A stretch of DNA of 11,530 nucleotides from Savagea sp. (GCA_030152265.1 JASLHQ010000189.1:1-11530), one strand, 5' to 3'. Counted from the first letter of the stretch, positions 1 to 7,292 are shown. Translations and numbers: made by a program. Notes: generated from the sequence alone by a model not told the origin.

Positions 1-1
1 T

Positions 2-1336
2 GATGAACAGCTTGATCGTTTACGCGATGCTTCCCGCAACGGAAAAACGTGGTTGCAACAATTAGAGCGAGAAGAACGCGAAAAAACAGGAATTAAAAAC
101 TTGAAAATCGGCTACAACCGTATTTTCGGTTATTTTATTGAAGTGACACGTGCCAATGCTGCTTTAATGGACGAAGCGCGCTACGAGCGAAAACAAACAT
201 TAGCGAATACGGAGCGCTTCATTACAGAAGAGCTAAAAGAAAAAGAAGCGCTCATTTTAAATGCGGAAGAACAAAGTTTAGAACTGGAATATACGCTCTT
301 TACAAAAGTGAGAAGTGACAGTCAAGCACATATTCAAGAAGTGCAACAATTGGCACATCATTTGAGTGAACTAGATGTACTTATTGCGTTTGCTGATTTA
401 GCGGAACGTTATCATTACGTCCGTCCAACTTTCCATGAAGGACGAGCGCTTACGATTACGAACGGGCGTCACCCCGTCGTTGAACAAATGATGGACGCAC
501 AATTGTACGTTCCGAACGATTGTGAATTGACAGAATCGAGCAATATGCTATTAATTACCGGACCGAACATGTCAGGGAAAAGTACGTATATGCGACAAGT
601 AGCATTGACGATTGTTATGGCGCAAATCGGTAGTTACGTACCATGCGACCGTGCACATTTGCCGATTACCGATCAAATTTTCACACGCATCGGCGCAGCG
701 GATGATCTCGCTTCCGGTCAAAGTACATTTATGATGGAAATGATGGAATCTCAATATGCGATTACACATGCGACGTCTCGCAGCTTATTACTGTTTGACG
801 AAATTGGTCGTGGAACGTCTACGTATGACGGTATGAGTTTAGCGCAAGCGATGATGGAATACATTCACGATGAGATCGGTGCGAACACTTTATTTTCAAC
901 GCACTATCATGAATTGACCTTTTTAGAACAAAATTTACCTCAATTGCGAAACGTTCACGTACAAGCGACAGAACAAGATGGCGATGTCGTCTTTTTACAC
1001 AAAGTAGCACCGGGTGCAGCAGACCGCAGTTACGGAATTCATGTGGCAAAACTTGCGAAATTGCCTGAATCGATTTTAACTCGTGCAGGGGAATTGCTCG
1101 CTCAATTTGAAAATGAAACGCAATCGTTTGAAGAAATATCGACAGAGCAACGAGTAGAAAAAGGCATTCAAGAGCAACCCGCACAATTATCCTTTTTTGA
1201 AGAAGTGGATAAAAAAGCACCTGTTATCGAAACGAAGCATCCAGTCGAAGAAGAAATTCAGCAACTAGATTTACTCAATATGACGCCACTTGAAGCGTTA
1301 CAACAATTGGCCGAATGGCAAAAGAAATGGAGATGA
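2..1336 (+). CDS. mutS: DNA mismatch repair protein MutS, C-terminal part (5' end outside window)
   Basis: MutS recognises mismatches and small loops in newly copied DNA and recruits MutL. The reading frame is open from base 2, so the gene is cut by the window edge; the TTG at 53 is an internal leucine codon, not a start. Visible parts: end of the lever/clamp region (KIGYNRIFGYFIEVT near 100-150), Walker A GPNMSGKST at 560-586, Walker B LLLFDEIGRGTSTYDG starting near 785, and the STHYHELT switch near 897. The C-terminal tail holds QLSFF (about 1184-1198), which resembles the beta sliding-clamp binding pentapeptide found in the tail of bacterial MutS. All ATPase motifs are intact. The stop lies 10 bases before mutL, and the mutL ribosome binding site lies within the last mutS codons, so the two are co-transcribed. 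Identity is secure; the N-terminal mismatch-binding domain cannot be examined. Confidence 0.98.
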   Translation, partial: DEQLDRLRDASRNGKTWLQQLEREEREKTGIKNLKIGYNRIFGYFIEVTRANAALMDEARYERKQTLANTERFITEELKEKEALILNAEEQSLELEYTLFTKVRSDSQAHIQEVQQLAHHLSELDVLIAFADLAERYHYVRPTFHEGRALTITNGRHPVVEQMMDAQLYVPNDCELTESSNMLLITGPNMSGKSTYMRQVALTIVMAQIGSYVPCDRAHLPITDQIFTRIGAADDLASGQSTFMMEMMESQYAITHATSRSLLLFDEIGRGTSTYDGMSLAQAMMEYIHDEIGANTLFSTHYHELTFLEQNLPQLRNVHVQATEQDGDVVFLHKVAPGAADRSYGIHVAKLAKLPESILTRAGELLAQFENETQSFEEISTEQRVEKGIQEQPAQLSFFEEVDKKAPVIETKHPVEEEIQQLDLLNMTPLEALQQLAEWQKKWR

Positions 1337-1346
1337 CGTATCACTT

Positions 1347-3122
1347 ATGGGCAATATTGATATTATGGACGACCGTTTATCGAATAAAATTGCCGCTGGA
1401 GAAGTAGTAGAACGCCCTGCTTCCATCGTCAAAGAGCTCGTCGAAAATGCGCTCGATGCAGGAAGTAAGCATATTGAAGTGTACGTAGAAGATTCTGGAT
1501 TACGTCTCATTCGCGTCGTCGATGACGGAGCGGGAATGGACCGAGAAGACGCGACGAAAGCATTCGAACGTCATGCGACGAGCAAAGTGAAAAACGAATA
1601 CGACTTATTTCGTATCGAAACGCTCGGCTTTCGTGGTGAAGCATTAGCGAGCATTGCCGCAGTGAGCAAAGTGCAAATGACGACATCGACAGGACAAGTC
1701 GGCACCTATGTGGAAATACATGGTGGTCAGTTTCAACAAGTAGACGGGGCACCTGCAAGAAAAGGGACAGATTTTCAAGTGTCCCAGCTCTTTTACAATA
1801 CGCCTGCTCGACTTAAACATATGAAATCGTTACAGACGGAACTCGGGCATTGCATCGATTTAGTAAATCGGCTCGCCTTTAGCCATCCAGAAGTGAGTTT
1901 CAAGTTAGTGAGCGACGGTAAGCCGATTGTTGAAACGACGGGACGAAACGATCAATTGCGCAATATCGCCTCGATTTATGGCATTCAAATCGCTCAAAAA
2001 ATGGTCGCTTTTGAAGCGGAAAATCAAGATTATCGAATAAAAGGCTATGTCAGCTTACCAGAAGTGACGCGCGCCAACCGGAATTATATGACTTTTTTAA
2101 TTAATCGTCGCTGGGTGAAAAGCTATGCGATTCAACAAGCTGTATTAGATAGTATGCATACTTTTTTACCGATCGGTCGATTCCCGATCGTCGTATTGGA
2201 AATTACGACAGACCCTCAATTGACAGATGTGAACGTCCATCCGTCGAAACAACAAGTGCGGTTAGGGAAAGAAGCCTCTTTATTACAATTAATACGCGAC
2301 ACGATTCGTCACGCTGTGCAAGAGCGTGTAACGATTCCTGTAGCGGTCCCACCGAAACCGAAGCATGTCGAATCGTATCAGCCGACAATTTGGGAAAAAG
2401 AAGCGCCACCTATCGTCGAGCGTCCAACAGCGCCACCGCAAACGAATTGGCAAGAAGAAACATCTTTACCTGTCGTCGATTTTTATAGCGAGCCGGAAGA
2501 AGAAATATTAACGATTCCGTCACAAGAGGAAGAAGCGACTTTTCCGAATTTAGAAGTGGTCGGTCAAGTACATGGGACTTATATTATTGCGCAAAATGAA
2601 GACGGGTTTTATATGATTGATCAACATGCTGCGCAAGAGCGGATTAAATATGAGTTTTTTAAAGAGCAACTCGGTAAAGCGACGGGCGAAGAACGTCATC
2701 AGTTGTTAATCCCGCTCATTTTCCATTATTCGAAAGCAGAGATGGAGAAAATTGAAGAACGCAAACTATTGCTTGAACAAGCAGGCGTTTTTTTAGAACC
2801 ATTTGGCCCGTCTTCCTACACGGTGCGCGAATATCCGACATGGTTTCCAGAAGAAGAAGTAGAAGAAACGATCGAACAGCTCATTGAACAATTATTGACG
2901 CATCAAAAAATAGATATTACTGCTTTGCGTGAAGAAGCAGCCATTATGATGAGCTGCAAGCGTTCGATTAAAGCGAATCATTATTTAACGAAAGAACATA
3001 TGGAACAGTTACTACATGATTTAAGTAAAGCAGAGCACCCGTACACTTGCCCGCACGGTCGACCGGTGCTCATCCATTTCACGACGACGGAAATCGAAAA
3101 AATGTTTAAACGAATTATGTGA
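1347..3122 (+). CDS. mutL: DNA mismatch repair protein MutL, endonuclease type
   Basis: MutL couples mismatch recognition by MutS to strand incision. The frame is open further upstream, but the ATG at 1347 gives MGNIDIMDDRLSNKIAAGE, aligning exactly with the B. subtilis N-terminus; GGAG at 1329-1332 is the likely though rather distant ribosome site. The 591-aa protein has the GHKL ATPase motifs ELVENALDAGS (E30, N34), DDGAGMD and GFRGEA (94-99), then a Pro/Glu-rich linker (about 335-405) and the C-terminal nuclease domain. The endonuclease motif DQHAAQERIKYE begins at D425; C537, C568 and H570 (in CPHGRP) match the metal-binding residues of nicking MutL proteins. HQLLIP near residue 451 may be the clamp-binding motif. 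So this MutL should nick DNA itself, as in bacteria without MutH. The protein appears about 36 residues shorter than B. subtilis MutL, with the difference N-terminal to the nuclease motif, probably in the linker. Confidence 0.98.
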   Translation: MGNIDIMDDRLSNKIAAGEVVERPASIVKELVENALDAGSKHIEVYVEDSGLRLIRVVDDGAGMDREDATKAFERHATSKVKNEYDLFRIETLGFRGEALASIAAVSKVQMTTSTGQVGTYVEIHGGQFQQVDGAPARKGTDFQVSQLFYNTPARLKHMKSLQTELGHCIDLVNRLAFSHPEVSFKLVSDGKPIVETTGRNDQLRNIASIYGIQIAQKMVAFEAENQDYRIKGYVSLPEVTRANRNYMTFLINRRWVKSYAIQQAVLDSMHTFLPIGRFPIVVLEITTDPQLTDVNVHPSKQQVRLGKEASLLQLIRDTIRHAVQERVTIPVAVPPKPKHVESYQPTIWEKEAPPIVERPTAPPQTNWQEETSLPVVDFYSEPEEEILTIPSQEEEATFPNLEVVGQVHGTYIIAQNEDGFYMIDQHAAQERIKYEFFKEQLGKATGEERHQLLIPLIFHYSKAEMEKIEERKLLLEQAGVFLEPFGPSSYTVREYPTWFPEEEVEETIEQLIEQLLTHQKIDITALREEAAIMMSCKRSIKANHYLTKEHMEQLLHDLSKAEHPYTCPHGRPVLIHFTTTEIEKMFKRIM

Positions 3123-3135
3123 GGAGGAGAAGGTC

Positions 3136-4026
3136 ATGCAAGATTTGCAACTGCAAGTGAAACGTTCGTCGATGCCGTTACAAATGAAAGATGGGAAAAA
3201 TGTTTACACGGTTTGCTATGAGCCTTTAGGGGAGAGTAAAGGATACATTCAAGTGCTGCACGGAATGTTAGAACATACTGGACGTTACGACGAAATGATG
3301 AGTTATTTTGCATCGCTCGGTTACATCGTATTTGCACACGACCAACGCGCGCACGGGCATACAGCGAACGGGCAACTTGGCGTCGTCGAACAGTCAATGT
3401 ATTACGAAGAAGATGCGCAAGCGGTACGAGCCTATTACGTGAAAGACCTGTCAAAACGTTATATTTTATTTGGCCATAGTATGGGTTCGTTCATCGCGCG
3501 TCAACTCGTTTTAACGGATGCGACGATTCAAGAAGCAGTTATTGCTTCAACAGGCTGTCCACCGAAGTTTGCAGTTCGCGCAGGAGAAACGCTAGCCAAA
3601 TATCGCAATCAACAACAAGATAAACTTTTAAGCAAGTTAACATTTCTTGGTTTTAATCGAAAGTTTGAAGGAGTAACGGATGTGGATTGGTTATCGAGCG
3701 ATATGAAAGCCGTCGAGCGTTATGTGGCAGACGAGATGACAGGAGCGATTGCGAATTCACGTTTTCATGAGCAATTGTTTGCACTCATTGCGCGCATGTA
3801 CGACAATGAGCGCCATCTTCCTCAGCGAAAACGACTTCTCTTTTTAGGTGGAACGGAAGACCCTGTTGGAAAAGAAGGGCGTGATGTTCGTCGTCTTGCA
3901 TCGAAGTATGCTAAACAAAATGAGGTGACATTGTATATGATGGAAAATGCGCGCCATGAACTATTTCATGAACGAGCGAAAGCTTCCGTCTACGCAGTGA
4001 TGGAAAGTTGGTTACAACATGAATAA
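3136..4026 (+). CDS. Alpha/beta hydrolase, serine aminopeptidase S33 / monoacylglycerol lipase-like
   Basis: A 296-aa alpha/beta hydrolase of the Hydrolase_4 (S33) type, cytoplasmic, with no signal peptide. Visible signs: the oxyanion-side motif HGMLEHTGRY near residue 42, HDQRAHGHT near 68 (most relatives have RGHG, so the Gly-to-Ala change is a small oddity), nucleophile elbow GHSMGS with Ser115, probable acid Asp242 in GGTEDPVG, and His274 in ENARHELFHE. The triad therefore looks complete and the protein is probably active on an ester or lipid-like substrate, but the substrate cannot be read from sequence. The start follows a strong AGGAGGAG at 3122-3129 that overlaps the mutL stop. The gene overlaps miaA by 8 bases, so it belongs to the same transcript. 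I know of no direct role in mismatch repair or tRNA modification; it may simply be a passenger in the operon. Related enzymes are often labelled lysophospholipase or monoglyceride lipase. Confidence 0.9.
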   Translation: MQDLQLQVKRSSMPLQMKDGKNVYTVCYEPLGESKGYIQVLHGMLEHTGRYDEMMSYFASLGYIVFAHDQRAHGHTANGQLGVVEQSMYYEEDAQAVRAYYVKDLSKRYILFGHSMGSFIARQLVLTDATIQEAVIASTGCPPKFAVRAGETLAKYRNQQQDKLLSKLTFLGFNRKFEGVTDVDWLSSDMKAVERYVADEMTGAIANSRFHEQLFALIARMYDNERHLPQRKRLLFLGGTEDPVGKEGRDVRRLASKYAKQNEVTLYMMENARHELFHERAKASVYAVMESWLQHE

Positions 4027-4936
4027 AGTTATTGCAATTCTCGGTCCGACAGCATCAGGAAAAACCGCACTCAGCGTAGCGCTCGCTAAACATCTCGACG
4101 GTGAAGTAATCAATGGCGATTCGATGCAAATTTATAAAGAATTATCGATCGGAACCGCAAAGATTAAAGAGGAGGAAAAAGAAGGCATCCCTCACCATTT
4201 ATTCGACTATTTAGAGCCGGAAGCGTCATTTTCAGTGAGCGACTATCAAAAGCTCGTCCGTCAAACAATCGATGACATACAAGCGAGAGGAAAGCAAGCG
4301 ATTATCGTTGGAGGGACGGGTCTTTACGTGCAAGCGGTTTTGTATGATTTTCAATTTACAGAACAAGCGACGGATGAAACGATTCGTCAAGCGTATGAAC
4401 AGCGAGCAGCTGAAGAAGGTTTAGACATACTGTACGCGGAACTCGTTGAAAAAGATCCCGAAAGTGCAAAGACGATTCATCCGAACAATAGCCGCCGCAT
4501 CATTCGAGCGCTCGAAATTTATGATACGACAGGGCGAACGAAAGGAGAACATGAGCAAGATAAGGGACAAGATGTCGTTTATCCTCATTTGCTCGTAGGT
4601 TTGCAATGGGAACGCTCGCATTTATATGAACGCATTAATAAACGAGTCGAACTCATGATAGAAGAAGGACTAGAAGCGGAAGTGGAAGCACTTTATAAAA
4701 AAGGGTTAAAAGATGCTCAATCGATGAGCGGCATCGGTTATAAAGAGTGGATACCTTATTTTGAAGGGAATCTTACGAAAGAAGAAGTCGTATCACTCAT
4801 TCAACGCAATACACGGCGCTATGCGAAACGTCAAATGACATACTTCAACAATAAAATGGACGTTCATTGGCTCGATGCAACTTCTCCTGTAGAGCAACAA
4901 ATAACAGAAATCATTAGACGTCTTCAGGAAGAATGA
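4019..4936 (+). CDS. miaA: tRNA dimethylallyltransferase MiaA
   Basis: MiaA transfers a dimethylallyl group from DMAPP to N6 of A37 next to the anticodon in tRNAs reading UNN codons. The 305-aa protein carries the P-loop GPTASGKT (9-16), the substrate loop NGDSMQIYKELSIGTAK (from residue 32), HHLFDYLEP, VGGTGLYVQA, the HPNNSRRIIRALEI region, the SGIGYKEW motif and the C-terminal RRYAKRQMTYF motif, all typical and in the normal order. Its ATG lies inside the end of the upstream hydrolase (ATGAATAA overlap, 4019-4026), and only a weak GGAAAG-like sequence precedes it, so translation is probably coupled to the hydrolase. hfq follows after 43 bases, the miaA-hfq pairing common in many bacteria. 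Length and motifs are normal and the call is secure. Confidence 0.98.
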   Translation: MNKVIAILGPTASGKTALSVALAKHLDGEVINGDSMQIYKELSIGTAKIKEEEKEGIPHHLFDYLEPEASFSVSDYQKLVRQTIDDIQARGKQAIIVGGTGLYVQAVLYDFQFTEQATDETIRQAYEQRAAEEGLDILYAELVEKDPESAKTIHPNNSRRIIRALEIYDTTGRTKGEHEQDKGQDVVYPHLLVGLQWERSHLYERINKRVELMIEEGLEAEVEALYKKGLKDAQSMSGIGYKEWIPYFEGNLTKEEVVSLIQRNTRRYAKRQMTYFNNKMDVHWLDATSPVEQQITEIIRRLQEE

Positions 4937-4979
4937 GGTAAAATATCGTATAGTATGTAAAAGGATAGGAGGAGAACAT

Positions 4980-5189
4980 ATGACGACACAAAATATGCAA
5001 GATGTTTTTTTAAATAACTTGCGCAAAGAAGGTATTTTTGTCACAGTATTTTTAACGAACGGTTTTCAGTTAAAAGGGATCATTAAATCATATGATAATT
5101 ACACAGTGTTGCTTGAAACGGACGGAAAACAGCAATTGATTTACAAGCATGCGATTTCTACATATGTCCCAGCAAAACCAGTATTGTAA
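4980..5189 (+). CDS. hfq: RNA chaperone Hfq
   Basis: Hfq is a small hexameric Sm-like protein that binds small RNAs and mRNA A-rich or U-rich tracts. The 69-aa product starts after a strong AGGAGGAG (4967-4974) with 5-base spacing. It shows the N-terminal helix MQDVFLNNLRKE, the Sm1 motif (VFLTNGFQLKG through DNYTVLLE, about residues 23-46) and the Sm2 motif with YKHAIST (55-61; Y55, K56, H57 at the proximal RNA-binding pore). It ends soon after the Sm core, as usual for Gram-positive Hfq, which lack the long disordered tail of enterobacterial Hfq. It lies between miaA and the ynbB-type gene on the same strand with short gaps and no visible terminator, so it is likely transcribed with both. 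Confidence 0.97.
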   Translation: MTTQNMQDVFLNNLRKEGIFVTVFLTNGFQLKGIIKSYDNYTVLLETDGKQQLIYKHAISTYVPAKPVL

Positions 5190-5208
5190 ATAGAGAAAAG
5201 GATGGTAA

Positions 5209-6477
5209 ATGATGATGATTCAACCATTTGATGCGCATTTGATGGAGCGTGTCGACGAAGTGGAAAAACAAATTGAACCGTATACGAAAGAAGTGGAGCG
5301 TATCGCCTTTCATAACCAACGTAAAGTGCTCGCAGCTTTCGGTAAGAACAAAGTGAGCGATTTCCATTTGAGCGGTTCAACAGGATACGGATATGATGAT
5401 ATCGGGCGCGATACACTTGAACAAATTTATGCGGATACGTTCGGAGCAGAGAGCTGTATCGTCCGTAACCAAATTATTTCAGGAACGCATGCGATCGCGA
5501 TTAGCTTATTCGGTGTATTACGTCCAGGCGATGACTTATTGTACATTACAGGAGAGCCGTACGATACGCTCGCTTCCATTGTAGATGGTGGCGAGGAAGA
5601 TACAGGTTCATTGAAAGATTACAATATCGGATACAGTCATGTTGAATTGACAGAAGAAGATAATGTCGATTTCGACGCAGTACGCGCAAGCATTACAGAC
5701 AAGACGAAAGTGATTGGCATTCAACGTTCAAAAGGATACTCAGATCGTCGTTCATTTACAATTGCAGAAATCGATGAAATGATTCAAGAAGTACGCAAAA
5801 TGAAAGAGGATGTCATTATTTTTGTCGACAACTGTTACGGAGAATTTGTAGAAGAATTCGAACCGACACAAGTAGGAGCAGACTTAATGGCGGGTTCTTT
5901 AATTAAAAACCCAGGTGGCGGACTTGTGCGAACAGGTGGATACGTTGCAGGACGTGAAGATCTCGTAAATCGCTGTGCATACCGTATGACTTCCCCTGGT
6001 CTCGGTCGTGAGGCGGGCGCCTCTTTAGATACATTGTTAGAAATGTATCAAGGATTTTTCTTAGCTCCTCATATCGTCAGCCAAGCGGTAAAAGGCGCTA
6101 TTTTCACAGCGGCTTTACTCGAATCATTCGGCATGAGCACGACGCCTTCGTACAAAGCGAAGCGCACGGATTTAATTCAATCGGTCAACTTCCAAACACC
6201 GGAGCAAATGATCGGATTTTGTCAAATGATTCAACAAAACTCGCCAGTCGACGCGCATTACGCACCGGAACCATCTTACATGCCCGGCTATGCGGATGAT
6301 GTCATTATGGCAGCAGGAACATTTATTCAAGGGTCAAGTATCGAATTGACAGCAGATGGTCCAATTCGTCCACCGTATACAGCGTATGTTCAAGGTGGCT
6401 TAACGTACGAACATGTGAAAGCAGCTGTTCTTTCATCGGTTGAACAATTGATTGAAAAACAAATGATTCAATTATAA
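5209..6477 (+). CDS. ynbB: PLP-dependent methionine gamma-lyase family protein (YnbB / aluminium-resistance family)
   Basis: A 422-aa cytoplasmic protein of the Met_gamma_lyase family, fold-type I PLP enzymes related to cystathionine gamma-lyase, long annotated as aluminium resistance proteins. The sequence shows the family-typical GSTGYGYDDIGRDTLE (about 62-77), RNQIISGTHAIA (cofactor phosphate region), FVDNCYGEFVEE (an Asp of the type that contacts the PLP ring) and SLIKNPGGG, in which Lys233 is the expected Schiff-base lysine. The true substrate is not established for this family. Three in-frame ATGs occur at 5209, 5212 and 5215; AAAAGGA (5196-5202) suits 5209 or 5212. The position after hfq matches B. 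subtilis, where glnR and glnA come next; here a terminator and convergent lexA follow instead. Confidence 0.92.
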   Translation: MMMIQPFDAHLMERVDEVEKQIEPYTKEVERIAFHNQRKVLAAFGKNKVSDFHLSGSTGYGYDDIGRDTLEQIYADTFGAESCIVRNQIISGTHAIAISLFGVLRPGDDLLYITGEPYDTLASIVDGGEEDTGSLKDYNIGYSHVELTEEDNVDFDAVRASITDKTKVIGIQRSKGYSDRRSFTIAEIDEMIQEVRKMKEDVIIFVDNCYGEFVEEFEPTQVGADLMAGSLIKNPGGGLVRTGGYVAGREDLVNRCAYRMTSPGLGREAGASLDTLLEMYQGFFLAPHIVSQAVKGAIFTAALLESFGMSTTPSYKAKRTDLIQSVNFQTPEQMIGFCQMIQQNSPVDAHYAPEPSYMPGYADDVIMAAGTFIQGSSIELTADGPIRPPYTAYVQGGLTYEHVKAAVLSSVEQLIEKQMIQL

Positions 6478-6479
6478 AT

Positions 6480-6519
6480 AAAAAATCCTTTACGCAAAAT
6501 TTGCGTAAAGGATTTTTTT
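6480..6519. terminator. Bidirectional intrinsic terminator between ynbB and lexA
   Basis: A near-perfect inverted repeat of 19 bases per arm (6480-6498 and 6500-6518, centred on 6499) contains TCCTTTACGC / GCGTAAAGGA flanked by A and T runs. Read on the plus strand it ends in seven T (6513-6519); read on the minus strand it ends in six T. It can therefore stop transcripts from both the ynbB operon and lexA. A realistic RNA hairpin would leave the central AAAATTT as a loop. The plus-strand T run touches the lexA stop codon at 6518-6520. Confidence 0.93.
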
Positions 6520-7138
6520 AATGGAATGTGCGGAACACACCGACAACTTTACCTAAAATCGAAACGTTCGGCAAAATAATCGGATCCATTGAACTGTTTT
6601 CGGGTTGTAAACGGAAATGGTTATTTTCTTTAAAGAAACGCTTCACTGTCGCTTCATCTTCATCTGTCATCGCAACGACAATCTCCCCGTTTTCAGCTGT
6701 CATCTGCTGCTTCACGATGACATAGTCCCCATTTAAAATACCTGCTTCAATCATACTTTCGCCTTGAATTTCAAGCATGAACAATTGTGAATCCTTCGTT
6801 CCAAACGTATCTGGAATGGGAAAGTATTCTTCGATATTTTCAATCGCATCAATTGGAGCACCAGCTGTCACTTTACCGATAAGTGGTACGTGAATGACTG
6901 GCGATTTTAATTCGTCGATTCCATGAGGATCGAGCACTTCAATCGCGCGTGGTTTCGTAGGGTCACGGCGGATAAATCCGCGCTTTTCTAAACGGTCGAG
7001 ATGTCCATGAACAGTTGAGCTAGAAGCGAGTCCAACCGCTTCGCCGATCTCTCGGACAGAAGGTGGATAGCCTTTCTCTCTTACTTCACTTTTAATGAAA
7101 TCTAAAATGCTTTGTTGGCGTGCAGTAATTTTTTTCAT
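6518..7138 (-). CDS. lexA: LexA, SOS response repressor
   Basis: LexA represses DNA-damage genes and cleaves itself when RecA filaments form on single-stranded DNA. The 206-aa product begins MKKITARQQSILDFI and has the N-terminal winged helix-turn-helix (PPSVREIGEAVGLASSSTV, about 25-43). The autocleavage bond lies in VTAGAP between A92 and G93, and the peptidase dyad is S128 (QGESM) and K166 (ATVKRFF), one residue later than in B. subtilis LexA. The start is supported by GGGAGG (rc of 7145-7150) with 6-base spacing. It is transcribed away from the yneA-like gene; the shared 154-bp region carries several CGAAC-type sites overlapping its own promoter, as expected for autoregulation. It ends in the bidirectional terminator. 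All residues needed for cleavage are present. Confidence 0.98.
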   Translation of the reverse strand: MKKITARQQSILDFIKSEVREKGYPPSVREIGEAVGLASSSTVHGHLDRLEKRGFIRRDPTKPRAIEVLDPHGIDELKSPVIHVPLIGKVTAGAPIDAIENIEEYFPIPDTFGTKDSQLFMLEIQGESMIEAGILNGDYVIVKQQMTAENGEIVVAMTDEDEATVKRFFKENNHFRLQPENSSMDPIILPNVSILGKVVGVFRTFH

Positions 7139-7168
7139 GGAATTCCTCCCTTACTATTTTATAAAGTG

Positions 7169-7197
7169 ATTATAACATGTGTTCGTATGCAAGGCAA
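7169..7197 (-). promoter_or_regulatory. lexA promoter, SigA type
   Basis: On the minus strand, TTGCCT (7197-7192) and TATAAT (7174-7169) are separated by 17 bases. The -10 is perfect and the -35 matches four of six consensus bases. The predicted start is near 7162, giving a leader of roughly 23 bases before the lexA ATG at 7138. LexA-like sites cover both hexamers, consistent with autorepression. Confidence 0.8.
7172..7185 (-). promoter_or_regulatory. LexA box A over the lexA -10 region
   Basis: On the minus strand this reads CGAACACATGTTAT, matching the Bacillales SOS consensus CGAACRNRYGTTYC at 12 of 14 positions. It overlaps the lexA -10 hexamer and the spacer, so bound LexA should block lexA transcription. 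Confidence 0.8.
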
Positions 7198-7208
7198 ACA
7201 ATAGTTCG
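7195..7208 (-). promoter_or_regulatory. LexA box B over the lexA -35 region
   Basis: On the minus strand this reads CGAACTATTGTTTG, with both half-sites close to consensus (CGAAC and GTTTG) but an altered middle. It overlaps the lexA -35 hexamer and ends 9 bases before the -35 of the divergent promoter. Confidence 0.75.
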
Positions 7209-7217
7209 TAAAAAAGG

Positions 7218-7246
7218 TTGACAAATACGAACACACTTTCTATAAT
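7218..7246 (+). promoter_or_regulatory. Consensus SigA promoter of the yneA-yneB operon
   Basis: TTGACA (7218-7223) and TATAAT (7241-7246) are both perfect consensus hexamers with a 17-base spacer. Such a promoter should be very strong when free, which fits an SOS operon held off by LexA. The predicted start is around 7253, leaving a leader of about 40 bases before the ATG at 7293. LexA box C lies in the spacer. Confidence 0.9.
7228..7241 (+). promoter_or_regulatory. LexA box C in the yneA promoter spacer
   Basis: CGAACACACTTTCT matches the SOS consensus CGAACRNRYGTTYC at 12 of 14 positions, with one perfect CGAAC half-site. It lies between the -35 and -10 hexamers and touches the first base of the -10. 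Confidence 0.75.
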
Positions 7247-7247
7247 G

Positions 7248-7261
7248 AGAACATACATTTG
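7248..7261 (+). promoter_or_regulatory. Possible degenerate LexA box at the yneA transcription start
   Basis: AGAACATACATTTG has the palindromic shape GAAC-N4-xTT but differs from the SOS consensus at three or more positions. It covers the predicted transcription start between boxes C and D. It may be a weak site or chance. Confidence 0.35.
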
Positions 7262-7275
7262 CGAACAGACATTCT
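7262..7275 (+). promoter_or_regulatory. LexA box D in the yneA leader
   Basis: CGAACAGACATTCT has a perfect CGAAC half-site and 12 of 14 consensus positions. It lies just downstream of the predicted start, in the transcribed leader, where bound LexA could add to repression or act as a roadblock. Confidence 0.65.
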
Positions 7276-7292
7276 TTTTTGGAGGGATTCAA

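Noticed and set aside
53..55. TTG at 53 as a start codon for mutS
   Set aside because: The frame is open back to base 2 and encodes MutS-like sequence before it; the gene is simply cut by the window edge.
819..1220. 133-residue open frame on the minus strand inside mutS
   Set aside because: Antisense to the conserved ATPase domain, with a composition expected of a shadow frame and no supporting signals.
1290..1346. Longer mutL beginning inside mutS
   Set aside because: The ATG at 1347 aligns exactly with the family N-terminus; the extra 19 residues are out-of-frame mutS sequence.
4949..4954. TATAGT before hfq as a dedicated hfq promoter
   Set aside because: No acceptable -35 hexamer lies 16-18 bases upstream; co-transcription with miaA explains hfq expression.
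7218..7292. Longer version of the yneA-like gene starting at TTG 7218
   Set aside because: That TTG is the first part of the -35 hexamer, upstream of the predicted transcription start; ATG 7293 has a good ribosome site.
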